DNA of 64,000 bases from Glacieibacterium frigidum (GCF_007097155.1 NZ_VJWA01000002.1:496001-560000), one strand, 5' to 3'; shown: positions 9,523-19,304, counted from the stretch's first letter. Numbers and translations are program-made. The notes: a model not told the origin generated them from the sequence alone.

Positions 9523-11655
9523 TCAATAGACGGTTCGCACGCTCGGCTCGCGCGCCCAGATGCGCCCCGCTGCAGCCGTGTCGGTCAGGGTCGCGGCGTC
9601 GCCGCCCTTGGCCAGCGCGACGATCCCCGCATCGGGCTCGACACCTGCCGCATCAAGCAGCGGCTGAGCGGCGGCGGTGTGGCCGATGACCTTCAAATGC
9701 GCGAAGGCGTCGTGGACCCAGGACACTGCTGCCGCCTCGCCGAGCAGCGCCGTCGTTCCCGCTTCCGACGCGATAACGGCGACGGTGTCGAACAGTACCG
9801 ATGGCGCGCCCGCCATCTGAAAATCGGCGGCAAGCGTGCTGCCGTCGTCGAGGACGACGCCGCCAAGGCGCGGGCAGACGATCTTGATCGAGGCACCCGC
9901 CGCCTTCGCTGCCTTGATCAGGCCGCCGACGACCTTACTGTCGGCGCCGTCGGTGACCAGCGCGCCGACCAAGCGACCGACGAGGGTGGGCGGGCCCTGC
10001 CCGATGATGCTGAGCTTGGGCGATACAGCCAAGTCGGTGCGCGCCGGGATATCGGTCGGCGCGGGCACGATCTCGCCCCGGTGGCCGAGCCCCGCCGCGA
10101 CCCGCTCGCCGAGGCTGACGTCGATCCGCACGAGGTGACCGAGCATCGTCGAGCGGATGATCGGCAACTCGACCTTGCTCAGCTCGAAGACCAGCGCGGC
10201 GACGATATGGTCCTGCTCGGGTTCGGTCTGACTCATGAAGAATTGCCGTGCCTGACTGTAGTGGTCGCCAAACGTCGCCGAGCGCACGCGCGCCTTCGGT
10301 TTCTCGACCGCGGCGGGGAAACTGCGGAAGCCCTCGGTGTGGCTTTCGCGCGGGCCGGAGGGGTCGATCAGGCTTGGCGTATAGGCGACGCGGGTCGCCT
10401 GCGGGTGCGTCTGCATATGGCCGTCGCGCTGCATGTTGGCGAACGGGCACTTCGGGGCATTGATCGGGATCTGGTGAAAGTTGGTCGATCCGAGCCGGCT
10501 GAGCTGCGTATCGAGGTATGAAAAATTACGCCCGTGCAGCAGCGGATCATCCGAGAAGTCGATGCCGGGCACCATGTTCTGTGTGCAATAGGCGACTTGC
10601 TCAGTTTCAGCGAACACATTGGCCGGGTTTCGGTCCAGTACCAGTCGTCCGATCGTGCGAAGTGGCACGACCTCCTCAGGGATGATCTTGGTCGAATCGA
10701 GGTGATCGAAGTCGAAAGCCGCCGCCTCATCCTCGGTGAAAAGCTGGACGCCGAGTTCCCACGCGGGATGCTCGCCGTCGCGGATCGAGGTGTAGAGGTC
10801 GCGGCGGTGATAGTCGGGGTCGGCACCGTTCAGCTTGACCGCCTCATCCCACACCACCGACTGCATGTTGAGGACCGGCGTCCAGTGAAACTTGACGAAG
10901 GTTGACTGACCCTCGGCGTTAATGAGCCGGAAGCTGTGGACGCCGAAGCCCTGCATGAACCGCACCGACCGCGGGATCGTGCGGTCAGACATCTGCCACA
11001 TCACCATGTGCATCGCCTCCGGGGTGCAGGCGATCCAGTCCCAGAAGGTGTCGTGCGCCGACTGGGCCTGCGGGAAGCCGCGATCGGGCTCTTCTTTCAC
11101 CGCGTGGATCAGGTCGGGAAACTTGATCGCGTCCTGAATGAAGAACACCGGGATGTTGTTACCGACGATGTCCCAGTTGCCCTGCTTGGTATAGAACTTG
11201 ACCGCGAAGCCGCGCACGTCGCGCGCGACATCGGCCGAGCCCTTGTTGCCGGCGACGGTCGAGAAACGGGTGAAGACGGGCGTGCGCTCGCCGACCTCGG
11301 TCAGCACCTTGGCGGTGGTAAAGTCGGCCAGACTGTCGGTCAGCTCGAAATAGCCGTGCGCCGCTAGGCCGCGGGCGTGGACGACGCGCTCGGGGATACG
11401 CTCGTGGTCGAAGTGGAAAATCTTTTCGCGGAGAATGAAATCCTCAAGCAGCACCGGGCCGCGCGGCCCGGCCTTCAAGCTGTTGTGGTCATCGCTGATC
11501 GGCAGGCCATGGTTGGTGGTCAGCAGCGGCTGCCCGGGGGCTGCGACTTGATGGAGCTCGCCGCCATCGCCGACCACGAATTCCGCAGCGGGCATCGCAG
11601 TTTTGGTATTTGGCTTGGCGGCGGCGCGGGGGGCGGTCTTCTTGGATGATGCCAT
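9523..11655 (-). CDS. katE: Large-subunit monofunctional catalase (HPII type)
   Basis: Protein of 710 aa that disproportionates hydrogen peroxide to water and oxygen in the cytoplasm. The catalase core shows distal His93 ([14 protein letters not shown]), Asn166 ([18 protein letters not shown]), the [12 protein letters not shown] signature and proximal haem ligand Tyr380 ([14 protein letters not shown]). The last about 150 residues form the class I glutamine-amidotransferase-like (DJ-1/PfpI) domain typical of the large HPII clade ([26 protein letters not shown]). The ATG at 11655 is preferred over an upstream in-frame start at 11802: it has GAGAGGA upstream and opens with the low-complexity Lys/Ala/Pro tail usual for HPII. 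The gene stands alone; no oxidative-stress regulator gene is adjacent. Confidence 0.93.
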   Translation of the reverse strand: MASSKKTAPRAAAKPNTKTAMPAAEFVVGDGGELHQVAAPGQPLLTTNHGLPISDDHNSLKAGPRGPVLLEDFILREKIFHFDHERIPERVVHARGLAAHGYFELTDSLADFTTAKVLTEVGERTPVFTRFSTVAGNKGSADVARDVRGFAVKFYTKQGNWDIVGNNIPVFFIQDAIKFPDLIHAVKEEPDRGFPQAQSAHDTFWDWIACTPEAMHMVMWQMSDRTIPRSVRFMQGFGVHSFRLINAEGQSTFVKFHWTPVLNMQSVVWDEAVKLNGADPDYHRRDLYTSIRDGEHPAWELGVQLFTEDEAAAFDFDHLDSTKIIPEEVVPLRTIGRLVLDRNPANVFAETEQVAYCTQNMVPGIDFSDDPLLHGRNFSYLDTQLSRLGSTNFHQIPINAPKCPFANMQRDGHMQTHPQATRVAYTPSLIDPSGPRESHTEGFRSFPAAVEKPKARVRSATFGDHYSQARQFFMSQTEPEQDHIVAALVFELSKVELPIIRSTMLGHLVRIDVSLGERVAAGLGHRGEIVPAPTDIPARTDLAVSPKLSIIGQGPPTLVGRLVGALVTDGADSKVVGGLIKAAKAAGASIKIVCPRLGGVVLDDGSTLAADFQMAGAPSVLFDTVAVIASEAGTTALLGEAAAVSWVHDAFAHLKVIGHTAAAQPLLDAAGVEPDAGIVALAKGGDAATLTDTAAAGRIWAREPSVRTVY

Positions 11656-11865
11656 GCTCGTCGATCCTCTCGATTTGAAGACGCAACGCGTTGCGGCGAG
11701 CTTTGCCCCGTGCTCGTCGCAGAAAATCATGGAAGTTGGCTTATCCACTCGGACAAGCTCGTGGGCGGTCCGAAATAGGCGAGCTGCATGCAGGCTCGCC
11801 AACTTAGAGTGAATGGGGGCGAGCAGATCTGATATGGGGCATCGCCGCTCGCGGATCGGCCAGTT

Positions 11866-12807
11866 CTAGAAATAGCGTGTCCGCACCAAGCGCTGAGCCG
11901 TATCTGATCGGAGTAGTCGATCGCCGCCAGCGCTTTGTGCCGACGGCCCACAATCCGGAAGCAAATCGCTGCGCATCGTCTCGTCGAGCTCGGCGCCGGG
12001 GACAAGACGACGGTCGGCGGCGTGGTCAATGATGGCAGCATCGACCTCCACAATCGTTGCTTCCGGTGGAGTTATGGGCTGCATGATGATCCGGCACGCA
12101 GTCGGAGCTTGGTGCGGCAGGGAGGCTGGGCTCATCATCAAACCGTCGATCTGGTCTATGATAGGCTCGTCGGCGCGCGAGAACTGCCGCGTGACGAAGT
12201 TGATCGAGTCCGACAGGTGCATGAACAATTGGCCGTTCGCAATCATTGCGACGAGTGGCCAGCGATACGAGAAACCTAGTGCGTAGCCGGTTAGCCAGTC
12301 CCCATCCTTTTGGATGACCGTGTGCTCGCAATGAAAGTCGTTGGGGCGCCCGAAGGTTGGCATCCAGCTGCGCCATAGTCCGCAATAGCGCGACCCGCGT
12401 GTTGCCGTGTCGTGCGTTGCTGCGGCGAAAGCAGGGAGAATGCCGAAATCGGGCACATTTGCGAAGGGCGGGACTGATGGCAGTGTGTGAATAGGCGCTG
12501 ACAGCGGACCAGAACTGACAGCGTCATCGATACCGAGTCTGCTTGCTAGCCGAGCTGTATCGCTTTCCCAGTCGAACATCGTGAAACCGGGAACTTGCGC
12601 CGCGACGAATGCGGTCAGCCGCGACAGATTATGATTGCCGGGGACGGTACCGCCCGACAGCCAGCGCGAAACCAGTGATTTGTCGATCTGCAACTCCGCG
12701 GCAAGCTGACCACGCGAGATCGCGCGTGCCTTCAAGACGAGCGCGAGCCGGTCGGCAAACCCTGTCGTCAACGGCCCTCGGCCTCCCGATGCAACTCCGT
12801 TCATCAT
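11866..12807 (-). CDS. XRE-family helix-turn-helix regulator with unknown C-terminal domain
   Basis: Protein of 313 aa. Residues about 17-65 form a Cro/CI-type helix-turn-helix (ADRLALVLKARAISRGQLA, then IDKSLVSRWLSGG, the recognition helix). The long C-terminal part, with Trp-rich segments such as YCGLWRSWMPTFGRPNDF, is not a domain I can name and may be a sensor. It is transcribed divergently from the repeat protein gene at 12915, with a gap of 107 bases, so it may control that gene and itself. Codon use is more mixed than in the catabolic genes further right. Start codons ATGATG at 12807 and 12804 are both possible. Confidence 0.75.
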   Translation of the reverse strand: MMNGVASGGRGPLTTGFADRLALVLKARAISRGQLAAELQIDKSLVSRWLSGGTVPGNHNLSRLTAFVAAQVPGFTMFDWESDTARLASRLGIDDAVSSGPLSAPIHTLPSVPPFANVPDFGILPAFAAATHDTATRGSRYCGLWRSWMPTFGRPNDFHCEHTVIQKDGDWLTGYALGFSYRWPLVAMIANGQLFMHLSDSINFVTRQFSRADEPIIDQIDGLMMSPASLPHQAPTACRIIMQPITPPEATIVEVDAAIIDHAADRRLVPGAELDETMRSDLLPDCGPSAQSAGGDRLLRSDTAQRLVRTRYF

Positions 12808-12914
12808 GTTTCACCATGCGGAAGGGCGTTGCAACTCCCGCCGCAGCGCACTTGCGACGATAAGCCCCGACATCGGCTGGCCAGTCCGGTCCGCCAAACA
12901 GGGAAAATATTCAG

Positions 12915-13310
12915 ATGCTTAAATCAGTCATTGTGGCTGCCGCCCTCGCTCTGGCCGCCGCCACTCCAGCCAGCGCCGGCATCACGTGGAACGGCATCAC
13001 ATTCAACGGCATCTCGCTTCAGGGCAAGGCGTTCAACGGCATCACCAGGAACGGGATCCTGTTCAATGGTGTCACCCTGCAGGGCAAGTATCTGAACGGT
13101 GTCCAGTTCAACGGTCCCGGTGTCGTCCTGCAGGGCAAATTTCTGAACGGCGTTCAGCTCAATGGTCCCGGCGTCGTCTTTCAGGGCACGGCCTCGAACG
13201 GAGCGCAGATGACCGACCGGACCGCCGCGCTCGCGCCCGAGCGCATTGACCTGACGCTGGCCGTCCGCACCGTTACGCTCGCCACCGGCGAGACGATCAC
13301 CGTCGATTGA
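12915..13310 (+). CDS. Secreted pentapeptide-like repeat protein (x-N/Q-G-x-x repeats)
   Basis: Protein of 131 aa with an N-terminal signal peptide (MLKSVIVAAALALAAATPASA). Residues 22-95 are built from about 14 five-residue units such as WNGIT, FNGIS, LQGKA, FNGIT, LQGKY, LNGVQ, two of them stretched to seven residues by an inserted PGV. The unit is aromatic/Leu, Asn/Gln, Gly, Ile/Val/Lys, x. Spacing is as in pentapeptide-repeat right-handed beta helices, but the central Leu/Phe is replaced by Gly. The C-terminal 35 residues are a non-repeat tail. AGGGA lies upstream of the ATG. The stop is 47 bp before the start of the ADYC-like gene on the same strand, so the two are probably co-expressed and act in the envelope. 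Function unknown. Confidence 0.8.
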   Translation: MLKSVIVAAALALAAATPASAGITWNGITFNGISLQGKAFNGITRNGILFNGVTLQGKYLNGVQFNGPGVVLQGKFLNGVQLNGPGVVFQGTASNGAQMTDRTAALAPERIDLTLAVRTVTLATGETITVD

Positions 13311-13357
13311 AGCCCTTGTGGCCGGGGCGCCAGCCTCGGCCGCAACCGGAGACCGTT

Positions 13358-14152
13358 ATGCGCCGCCTCGTGCTTGCCATCGTCACTTTGCTCACTGTCT
13401 GGCCCATTTCCGCTACTGCCGCGGCGCAACTGACGGTCGAAGGCGAGCAGTTTGTCCTGATAACCGCTGACGGCCGCCGCCTGACTTCGCCCGATCTGGT
13501 TGGCGCGATCCTCGATGTCGACGGCCCCGACGGTATGCCGGCGACCATTCGTATTGACGCGGTATCGCCTGCTGCCGAACGCGCGACAGCGCTGTTGCAT
13601 GCGCTGAGCATCCGCGACCCGGAGGGTAAGTGGGTGCCGCTATGCGACGCCGACGCGCACGGCCGCAAAGTCGCGTTTCCCGTGGCGGGACGTTGGGAAG
13701 CAGGCGGACGTTACGTGCGCGATCCGGCGAAGTGGTTCCTGACCTGCACCTCGGGCAGTCAGGCAAAATGCGTGCTGTGGGGTTACGATCCTTGGGATCC
13801 ACGCCCCGCGGTCGCAGCGATGTACCAGGCATGCCAACACGTCGCACGCGCCGACTATGACGGCCGGGGCACCGCACACACCCGCGACGGCACCGCTATC
13901 GACATCTGGGACAGTCTCGCCATTCAGACCCCCGACCCGAAGATCGGCAACGAGTACCGCTTCGAAGCGGGCTGGGGACCCGGCGGTGCCGTGTGTGTCG
14001 CGCGGACGCGGTGGGCCGACCTGCTGCCACTTGACGTATTACTCACGTCCGCGCCGCGTTTGGCTGCGACCCCATGCGACGAGGCAGAAGCGCGGCGGCG
14101 CGGAGCAGTCATCTTCACGCGCATTAAGCCTACAGGGACCGCGACTCACTAA
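13358..14152 (+). CDS. Exported ADYC-like domain protein
   Basis: Protein of 264 aa with a signal peptide (MRRLVLAIVTLLTVWPISATA). The mature part has cysteines at about 96, 130, 138, 159 and 213 and a segment ARADYDGRGTAHTRDGT at 163-179 that corresponds to the motif after which the ADYC domain is named; the Cys of ADYC is Asp168 here. Other family-like stretches are KWVPLCDADAHGRKVAFP and KCVLWGYDPW. The ATG at 13358 is chosen because GGAG lies six bases upstream and the signal peptide starts there; an in-frame ATG at 13307 would add a non-signal stretch. It follows the repeat protein gene and is probably its partner. Function of the domain is unknown. Confidence 0.7.
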   Translation: MRRLVLAIVTLLTVWPISATAAAQLTVEGEQFVLITADGRRLTSPDLVGAILDVDGPDGMPATIRIDAVSPAAERATALLHALSIRDPEGKWVPLCDADAHGRKVAFPVAGRWEAGGRYVRDPAKWFLTCTSGSQAKCVLWGYDPWDPRPAVAAMYQACQHVARADYDGRGTAHTRDGTAIDIWDSLAIQTPDPKIGNEYRFEAGWGPGGAVCVARTRWADLLPLDVLLTSAPRLAATPCDEAEARRRGAVIFTRIKPTGTATH

Positions 14153-14736
14153 ACAACGTCAGTATCCGCTATCGGCCGGCAGCCATCGTCAGGGCATCGG
14201 TCGGCTCAATGCCACACGCCGACGGGATCCTTGGCGCAAAGCCCGCAGCGTCTCGTCGTCGGCGAACTGTCGCGTATGCAGACGGCAGCCCCGACGATCC
14301 AATCCTAGTCGGCAGCGAAAGCACGGACGTAGACGAGGCGGGCTGGATTGGCCTCAACTGCTGAAAGCATGTGCTGTTCTAGACACGCTGACCCTCGATG
14401 CGCACGCCAGGCTTCTTCCGGTACCGGAGGAGACGGGAATGCATAATATCCTGAAAGAGCGACCTGCCATCTAACGCCCTTTATAATTTGAGGTTTTCGG
14501 CGACGCCGCACGCGGCTTGCTACTCGAGAACGCGTTGGCGGACCCGCGCTGCGCGGCCGGCCTTGGTGTTGACGTCGGAGCTGCACTGGATTTGGCTGAG
14601 CGGACTGAGGTCTGGTAAACCCACAAATGGGACGTTCGCGCCACCACTTTTGTACCCAAAACCGACAGTTGCGGCGTGGGCGTGAAGTTTTAGGATCGGT
14701 CCGGCGGAGCAAATTTCCGTTGCTGCGTGGGGGAAG
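14153..14736. other. Gene-poor interval, nothing recognised
   Basis: About 580 bases between the ADYC-like gene and the DUF885 gene. Short open frames exist on both strands but none has family-like sequence, a convincing start site or consistent codon use. No strong hairpin terminator, repeat or insertion-sequence end was noticed. Confidence 0.5.
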
Positions 14737-16413
14737 ATGATGAAGCTGCTGATTCCGACCGCCCTCGCCCTGATACTCGTGCCGCTACTGCCGGCCGCCG
14801 CCGCGGCGCAGGCTACCACTGCGCCTGTCGTGCAGGCCGAAGCAGGCCCACCGCGCGGCCGCGGCAGCTATCAGGATCTGCTCAAGCTGTGGGGCGAGTT
14901 TCTTGCCTGGCGCGACACCGCACCAGCCGACGGCGTCGGCGACTGGAGCGCGGCGACGATCGCTGCGCAGCGGCAGGCGATGGGCGATTACCTGCGTCGC
15001 ATCGAGGACGTGAACGTCGCCGCGATGCCGCGTGCCGAGCGGGTCGACTGGCTGGCAGCGCGGTCGAAGATGCTGCAGCATCAGTTCCTGCTCGACGTCG
15101 CCAAGCCCTGGGAGCGCGATCCCGGCTTCTACGTCGACCAGATGCTCGACGTGTCGTTCGCCGAGCTGCCCGCAAGCGGCGATAAGCTCGAAAAGTTGCG
15201 CAAGGAGCTGCGTGCAATCGCCCCGCTGGCCGCCGCGGCGCGGCGCAACCTGCGCGATGTTCCCGGCGATTTCGCCGATCTGGCGCTGCACAACCTAAAC
15301 ACCGCCGACGGCGTTGGGCACGGCCATCCATATCGTACGGTGCCGCCCGCCGGAGTCATCGGCTGGTTCGACGATCTCGCGGCGCGCGCCCGCACCGCCC
15401 AACCGGTGCTGCTGCCCGATATCGCTGCCGCACGGACCGCCGCAGTCGAATTTCAAGCCTGGCTGAAGGCCGGGCGCTCGAAGATGACCGCCAGCGCCGG
15501 TGTCGGCGAAGCGCGATTCGACTGGTACCTGAAGAACGTCAAGCTGCTGCCCTATACCGCCCGACAGCTCGAGGTGCTGGGCGCCCGCGAGACGCAGCGC
15601 CTGTGGGCGGCTCATGCGCTCGAGGAGCACCGCAACCGCAAGCTGCCGCGGCTCGAACTTCCCTCTACCGAAGCCGAATACGGTCGCCGCAAGACCGATT
15701 CGCTGCAGCGCATTCGCGCCTGGATCGCAGCGGAGGAGATCATCACGGTCCCCGAGGACATCGGCGACCTCTACATTAACGTGCCGTGGATCGTCCGGCC
15801 GGGCGGCCCGAATTTCTGGGAAGAGATCCAGTACCGCGACCCCAGCCCGGACCTGCTGCACGCAACGCTTCCTGGTCACGCCTTCGACGGCCGGATGGCG
15901 AAGCGCGACAAGCGGCCGATTCGCGGCAGGATCGACGATGGGGTGCGCGCCGAGGGCTGGGGCGTCTATCTCGAAGACGCGGCTCTTCGGCTTGGCTTCC
16001 TCGAAGATCGCCCGCGCGTGCGCGAGCTGATCGACATCTTCGGCATCTTCCGTGCCGTCCGGATCGCCGGCGACATCGACTTGCAGCTTAACCGCAAGTC
16101 GGTGCCGCAGGTGGTCGCCGACTGGCGTAAGCAGACGCCGTGGCTGGATGCCAATGTCGCGCGGGTCGATGCCGAAATCTACCTGCGCCGCCCACCCGGG
16201 TACGGCCTTGGCTATACTGTCGGGATGATCGAGATGCAGAAGCTGGTCAGCGACCGGCGCCAGCAGCTTGGCGACAAGTTCGTTCTGAGGCAGTTTCACG
16301 ACGAGCTGATGGCGACAGGCCGCGTGCCGATGTCGCTCGTTCGTTATGACATGACAGGCTTCGACGACGAGGTTCGAACATTCTGGACGCGCGACCCGCT
16401 GCCACCGCGCTGA
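14737..16413 (+). CDS. DUF885 family exported protein (peptidase-like)
   Basis: Protein of 558 aa with a signal peptide (MMKLLIPTALALILVPLLPA). The C-terminal half carries the DUF885 landmarks: LPGHAFDGRMAKRDKRPI, then RAEGWGVYLEDAALRLGF (the family EGWxxY segment) and PGYGLGYTVGMIEMQKL. DUF885 proteins are alpha-helical, predicted metallopeptidase-like proteins without a firmly established reaction; length is normal for the family. GGGGGA lies about six bases before the ATG pair at 14737/14740. It stands alone between two gaps without genes. Likely periplasmic or outer-envelope anchored after cleavage. Confidence 0.85.
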   Translation: MMKLLIPTALALILVPLLPAAAAAQATTAPVVQAEAGPPRGRGSYQDLLKLWGEFLAWRDTAPADGVGDWSAATIAAQRQAMGDYLRRIEDVNVAAMPRAERVDWLAARSKMLQHQFLLDVAKPWERDPGFYVDQMLDVSFAELPASGDKLEKLRKELRAIAPLAAAARRNLRDVPGDFADLALHNLNTADGVGHGHPYRTVPPAGVIGWFDDLAARARTAQPVLLPDIAAARTAAVEFQAWLKAGRSKMTASAGVGEARFDWYLKNVKLLPYTARQLEVLGARETQRLWAAHALEEHRNRKLPRLELPSTEAEYGRRKTDSLQRIRAWIAAEEIITVPEDIGDLYINVPWIVRPGGPNFWEEIQYRDPSPDLLHATLPGHAFDGRMAKRDKRPIRGRIDDGVRAEGWGVYLEDAALRLGFLEDRPRVRELIDIFGIFRAVRIAGDIDLQLNRKSVPQVVADWRKQTPWLDANVARVDAEIYLRRPPGYGLGYTVGMIEMQKLVSDRRQQLGDKFVLRQFHDELMATGRVPMSLVRYDMTGFDDEVRTFWTRDPLPPR

Positions 16414-16729
16414 GCCACTACAGACTGCGGGTTATCGTCTGCAAAGCGAGCTTCATCTCAAGAAAGATGCGTTGCTGCATGTGCTCCATCGACGAACGCC
16501 ATGACCGACGCCATCGGACGAGCTTTCGCCAAGCTGGCAAGTCTGAGCGATCGGACTTCAACGTCCACGAAGGACATTGTCGAACATTCAACTCATCCGT
16601 ATCGATTTCGTCGCGACTTGCACCACGGCTACAAAGATCAAGGAGTGACCGTGGATTTGCCTTGCCTCAGCCCCCGCTACCGACATTCATCCGGGAAAGT
16701 TAGTACGCTGCGGGCAACGCTGGTTTCAT
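16414..16729. other. Intergenic interval, nothing recognised
   Basis: About 315 bases between the convergent DUF885 and esterase genes. It is less GC-rich than the flanking genes. No RNA gene, hairpin or protein fragment could be supported. Confidence 0.45.
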
Positions 16730-17422
16730 TCACTTTGTCGCGCGATCGCCCGCTTCACCTGCGTGCAAGGCTTTCGCCACGAACTCTCCGCCAATGCGCA
16801 GGCCGACGGGGTCAACTGAGTGACCCCCGCCTGGCGAGACGTGCGCTGTCACGACGATGCCAAGATGCTCCAAGTCGCGCTTTGCCGCGTGCAGGGCAGC
16901 CACCGGCACCACCGGATCCGCCGAACCATGGACGAGCAGTACGGGTGGCGTGGTGATGGAAGCATGCGATAGCTCCGGCGCGCCGGTCAGCATGCCTGCA
17001 TAGCCGACGACTGCGGCAACTGGTCGGGTGCGGCGGAGACCGACATGGAGCGCCATCATCGTTCCTTGGCTGAACCCTACGATCGCAAGATCGCTCTCGG
17101 TCAAATCATATTGGCCCAGCTTGCGGTCGATAAACGCGTCAACTGCCGGTGCTGCTGCTTTTGCTCCTTGGGCCAAGGCTGCGGGCGTGAAGGCAGACAA
17201 CGGCCACCATTGATAGCCACCGTTGCCGCACCGCTGCGGTGCGTTCGGTGCTAGGAACAGCGCATCGGGCAACCTTCGCTGCCAATGTGGCGCCAGCGAG
17301 ATCAGGTCGGCGCCGTTCGACCCGTAGCCATGCAGCAGCAGCACGATGTGCCTCGGCTTGCTGCCGGAAAATGGCTGCAGGCTTGAGCCGTTTACGATCT
17401 TGGACAAGTTTGAGGCCTTCAT
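16730..17422 (-). CDS. Carboxylesterase/phospholipase family alpha/beta hydrolase
   Basis: Protein of 230 aa of the small serine esterase family (YpfH / carboxylesterase 2 type). The oxyanion region is LLLHGYGSNGADLI, the nucleophile Ser118 sits in VGFSQGTMM, the acid is Asp169 in HGSADPVVP and the base is His201 in GGGHSVDP. Length matches the family. An in-frame ATG at 17587 would add 55 residues without family likeness, so I prefer 17422, although its ribosome binding site is poor. It has no signal peptide and hydrolyses small acyl esters in the cytoplasm if it follows the family. Unlinked to its neighbours. Confidence 0.8.
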   Translation of the reverse strand: MKASNLSKIVNGSSLQPFSGSKPRHIVLLLHGYGSNGADLISLAPHWQRRLPDALFLAPNAPQRCGNGGYQWWPLSAFTPAALAQGAKAAAPAVDAFIDRKLGQYDLTESDLAIVGFSQGTMMALHVGLRRTRPVAAVVGYAGMLTGAPELSHASITTPPVLLVHGSADPVVPVAALHAAKRDLEHLGIVVTAHVSPGGGHSVDPVGLRIGGEFVAKALHAGEAGDRATK

Positions 17423-17744
17423 CTTCCGCGCGCCGCCTACGTCAGGAGAGCTACGCGCTATTAATATGGAATGGGAATCATCCCCTTGAAGAATGCCGGC
17501 AACAGGATCGGTCCAGATGCCGGCCATTTCTTCGCAAATGTCTGCTAGTGCGAGCTCTGCGCATTTTGCGGCGATGGTGATCGTCACCTGTTCTGAGGAG
17601 TGTGACGCTGGATCAAGAACATACGGCGCACTCCGACGATCGCACGCGCGAATGCGGCGATCGTAATTTGACGCAGCATGTCGACACGGCCGTCATGCTC
17701 GGCTCGAGCTTGCCAGATGGATTATCCGAACGAAAAGGCAGAGC

Positions 17745-18695
17745 ATGGATAATCTAGCACACACGCTCACCGGTGCCGCGCTCGGCTACGCTGGGCTGAA
17801 GGACAAAACCGGGCTCGGTCTGGCGACGCTGATGATCGCGGCCAACCTGCCCGACATCGACGTGCTTGGGCTGCTCGTCGGCGAGAACCTCGCGTGGCGG
17901 CGCGGTTGGACGCATGGCCCGATTGCGCTGCTTGTGCTGCCGGTCCTGCTGGTGGCGGCAATGCTTGCCTTCGACCGCTGGCAAACACGTCGGGGCACCA
18001 GACCCGAAGCCAGGCCGCCGGTGCGGCCCTACTGGCTCCTGGCGCTCGCCTATGTCGGCATCGTGTCGCATCCGCTGCTCGACTTTCTCAACACCTACGG
18101 CATTCGCTGTCTGATGCCGTTCTCTGACCGCTGGTTCTATGGCGACGCCGTATTTATCGTCGACGTCTGGATGTGGAGCGCGCTGGCGGTCGGCGTCTGG
18201 CTTGCGCGGCGACGTCAACGGCGGGGGAATGCGCATGCCCGCCGCCCCGCAGTCGCGGCGCTCGCTGCGGTTACCCTGTACGCCGGCGCCATGGGGGCGG
18301 CGAGCGCCGCTGCAGAGGACATCGTAGCGCGCGAGGTCGCGGCGCGCGGACTGGGCGTCCCACGCCTCGTGGTGGCAAGCCCCGTCCCGATAGACCCGTT
18401 CCGCCGCTTGGTGGTCTTCACCACCGGTACTGCGCTTGGATTCGGCGAACTAAGCTGGCTGCCGACGCAGCACCTGTCGCTCTCTCCCCGCTTGGTCGCG
18501 ACCAATATGTCGGACCCTGCGGTAGCCGCCGCCGCCGCCCGGGACGGGCGCGTTGCCGACTTCCTCTACTGGTCGCGGCTACCATTCGCCAAGGTGACGC
18601 GGCGACCCGGCGAGGCGCGCGTAACGGTGGGAGACGCCCGCTACAATAAGACACCTGAAGGGCGTTTCAGCGTGCATGCGGTCGTGCCGGAATGA
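17745..18695 (+). CDS. YdjM/DUF457-type inner-membrane metal-dependent hydrolase family protein
   Basis: Protein of 316 aa. The N-terminus MDNLAHTLTGAALGYAG with LPDIDVLG, RRGWTHGPIA and SHPLLDFLNTYG is the signature of the YdjM family, with conserved His and Asp residues thought to bind metal. There are four to five hydrophobic segments between residues about 55 and 195, then a soluble C-terminal part. AAGG precedes the ATG. The biochemical role of the family is not known. It stands alone; downstream is the gene-poor stretch ending at the tRNA scar. Confidence 0.82.
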   Translation: MDNLAHTLTGAALGYAGLKDKTGLGLATLMIAANLPDIDVLGLLVGENLAWRRGWTHGPIALLVLPVLLVAAMLAFDRWQTRRGTRPEARPPVRPYWLLALAYVGIVSHPLLDFLNTYGIRCLMPFSDRWFYGDAVFIVDVWMWSALAVGVWLARRRQRRGNAHARRPAVAALAAVTLYAGAMGAASAAAEDIVAREVAARGLGVPRLVVASPVPIDPFRRLVVFTTGTALGFGELSWLPTQHLSLSPRLVATNMSDPAVAAAAARDGRVADFLYWSRLPFAKVTRRPGEARVTVGDARYNKTPEGRFSVHAVVPE

Positions 18696-19102
18696 GCGAC
18701 GCAACAAGCAGTGACTGACGAAAAGTGTGTTGCGTAACATCACCGGACAACGCGGACGCTCATGGCGGCACCTTGGCGTGCTTAAGGCTCATCTCCGGAC
18801 GTTGATCGGCACATCTGCCGCCCCAACTTTGAGCATCATTCATACGCGATCTCTGGCTGGATTGGGCGACATGCCGCATAAGGCGGCTTCTAACCTGCAG
18901 GGAAGGCCGACTAACTGACGTCACTGTTCGAGGGTGTGCCGCTCGTGCCGCGCCGATGCAACAACCGAGCTGGCATCCACAGCAGAAGATGGCGATCGTC
19001 TAGAAAAGCTGCACGCCCGGCGCGTCATAGCGAGACCAACACGACACGAGGGAAACTTGCCGCTCCTAAGCTGCGTTACACTCGTCCGATCGGAGCGAAT
19101 GA
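18696..19102. other. Gene-poor interval, nothing recognised
   Basis: About 400 bases of lower GC content without a supportable gene. Together with the truncated genes that follow it has the look of a worn junction region next to the tRNA scar. Confidence 0.45.
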
Positions 19103-19213
19103 ATGTGTCACGTATTGATGATCGAAGATGAGCCGTTCGTTGCTATGATCATCCAGGATATGCTGGAAGAGGAAGGGGCAACGTCCTCCACGTTCGCCGT
19201 AACTCAGGCATGA
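19103..19213 (+). pseudogene. Truncated response-regulator receiver domain
   Basis: ATG at 19103, with GGAG seven bases upstream, opens a 36-residue frame reading CHVLMIEDEPFVAMIIQDML then EEEGATSSTFAVT and TGA. This is the first beta strand, acidic pocket (Glu-Asp-Glu) and first helix of a CheY-type receiver domain. The phosphorylated Asp and the rest of the domain (about 80 residues) are missing, and no frame downstream continues it. It is therefore the 5' stump of a single-domain response regulator, cut off next to the tRNA fragment. Confidence 0.7.
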
Positions 19214-19258
19214 ACCTTCCGCGTGAACGTTCGAAGCACGATAAGTGAACAAAAGACG

Positions 19259-19304
19259 CCTCGTGATCGCTATGAATCACCGTAAGTAACTGACAATCAC
19301 GAGG
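19259..19304. repeat. Perfect 9-bp inverted repeat beside the tRNA scar
   Basis: CCTCGTGAT at 19259-19267 and ATCACGAGG at 19296-19304 are exact reverse complements separated by 28 bases. The right arm ends six bases before the tRNA-like sequence. The long loop and the absence of a T run make a terminator unlikely; arm-type sites for an integrase or excisionase are possible but unproven. Confidence 0.45.

Noticed and set aside
12980-13190. Short direct repeats that could suggest a CRISPR array
   Set aside because: The repeats are 15 bases, in frame and encode the five-residue protein units; there are no constant repeats with unique spacers. No CRISPR array was found anywhere in the window.
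14471-14712. Short minus-strand frames in the gap before the DUF885 gene, considered as an integrase or transposase remnant
   Set aside because: No catalytic motif or family-like sequence could be identified in either frame.
16501-16956. Plus-strand frame between the DUF885 and esterase genes
   Set aside because: The second half is antisense to the esterase and the first half has no likeness to any protein; no ribosome site was convincing.
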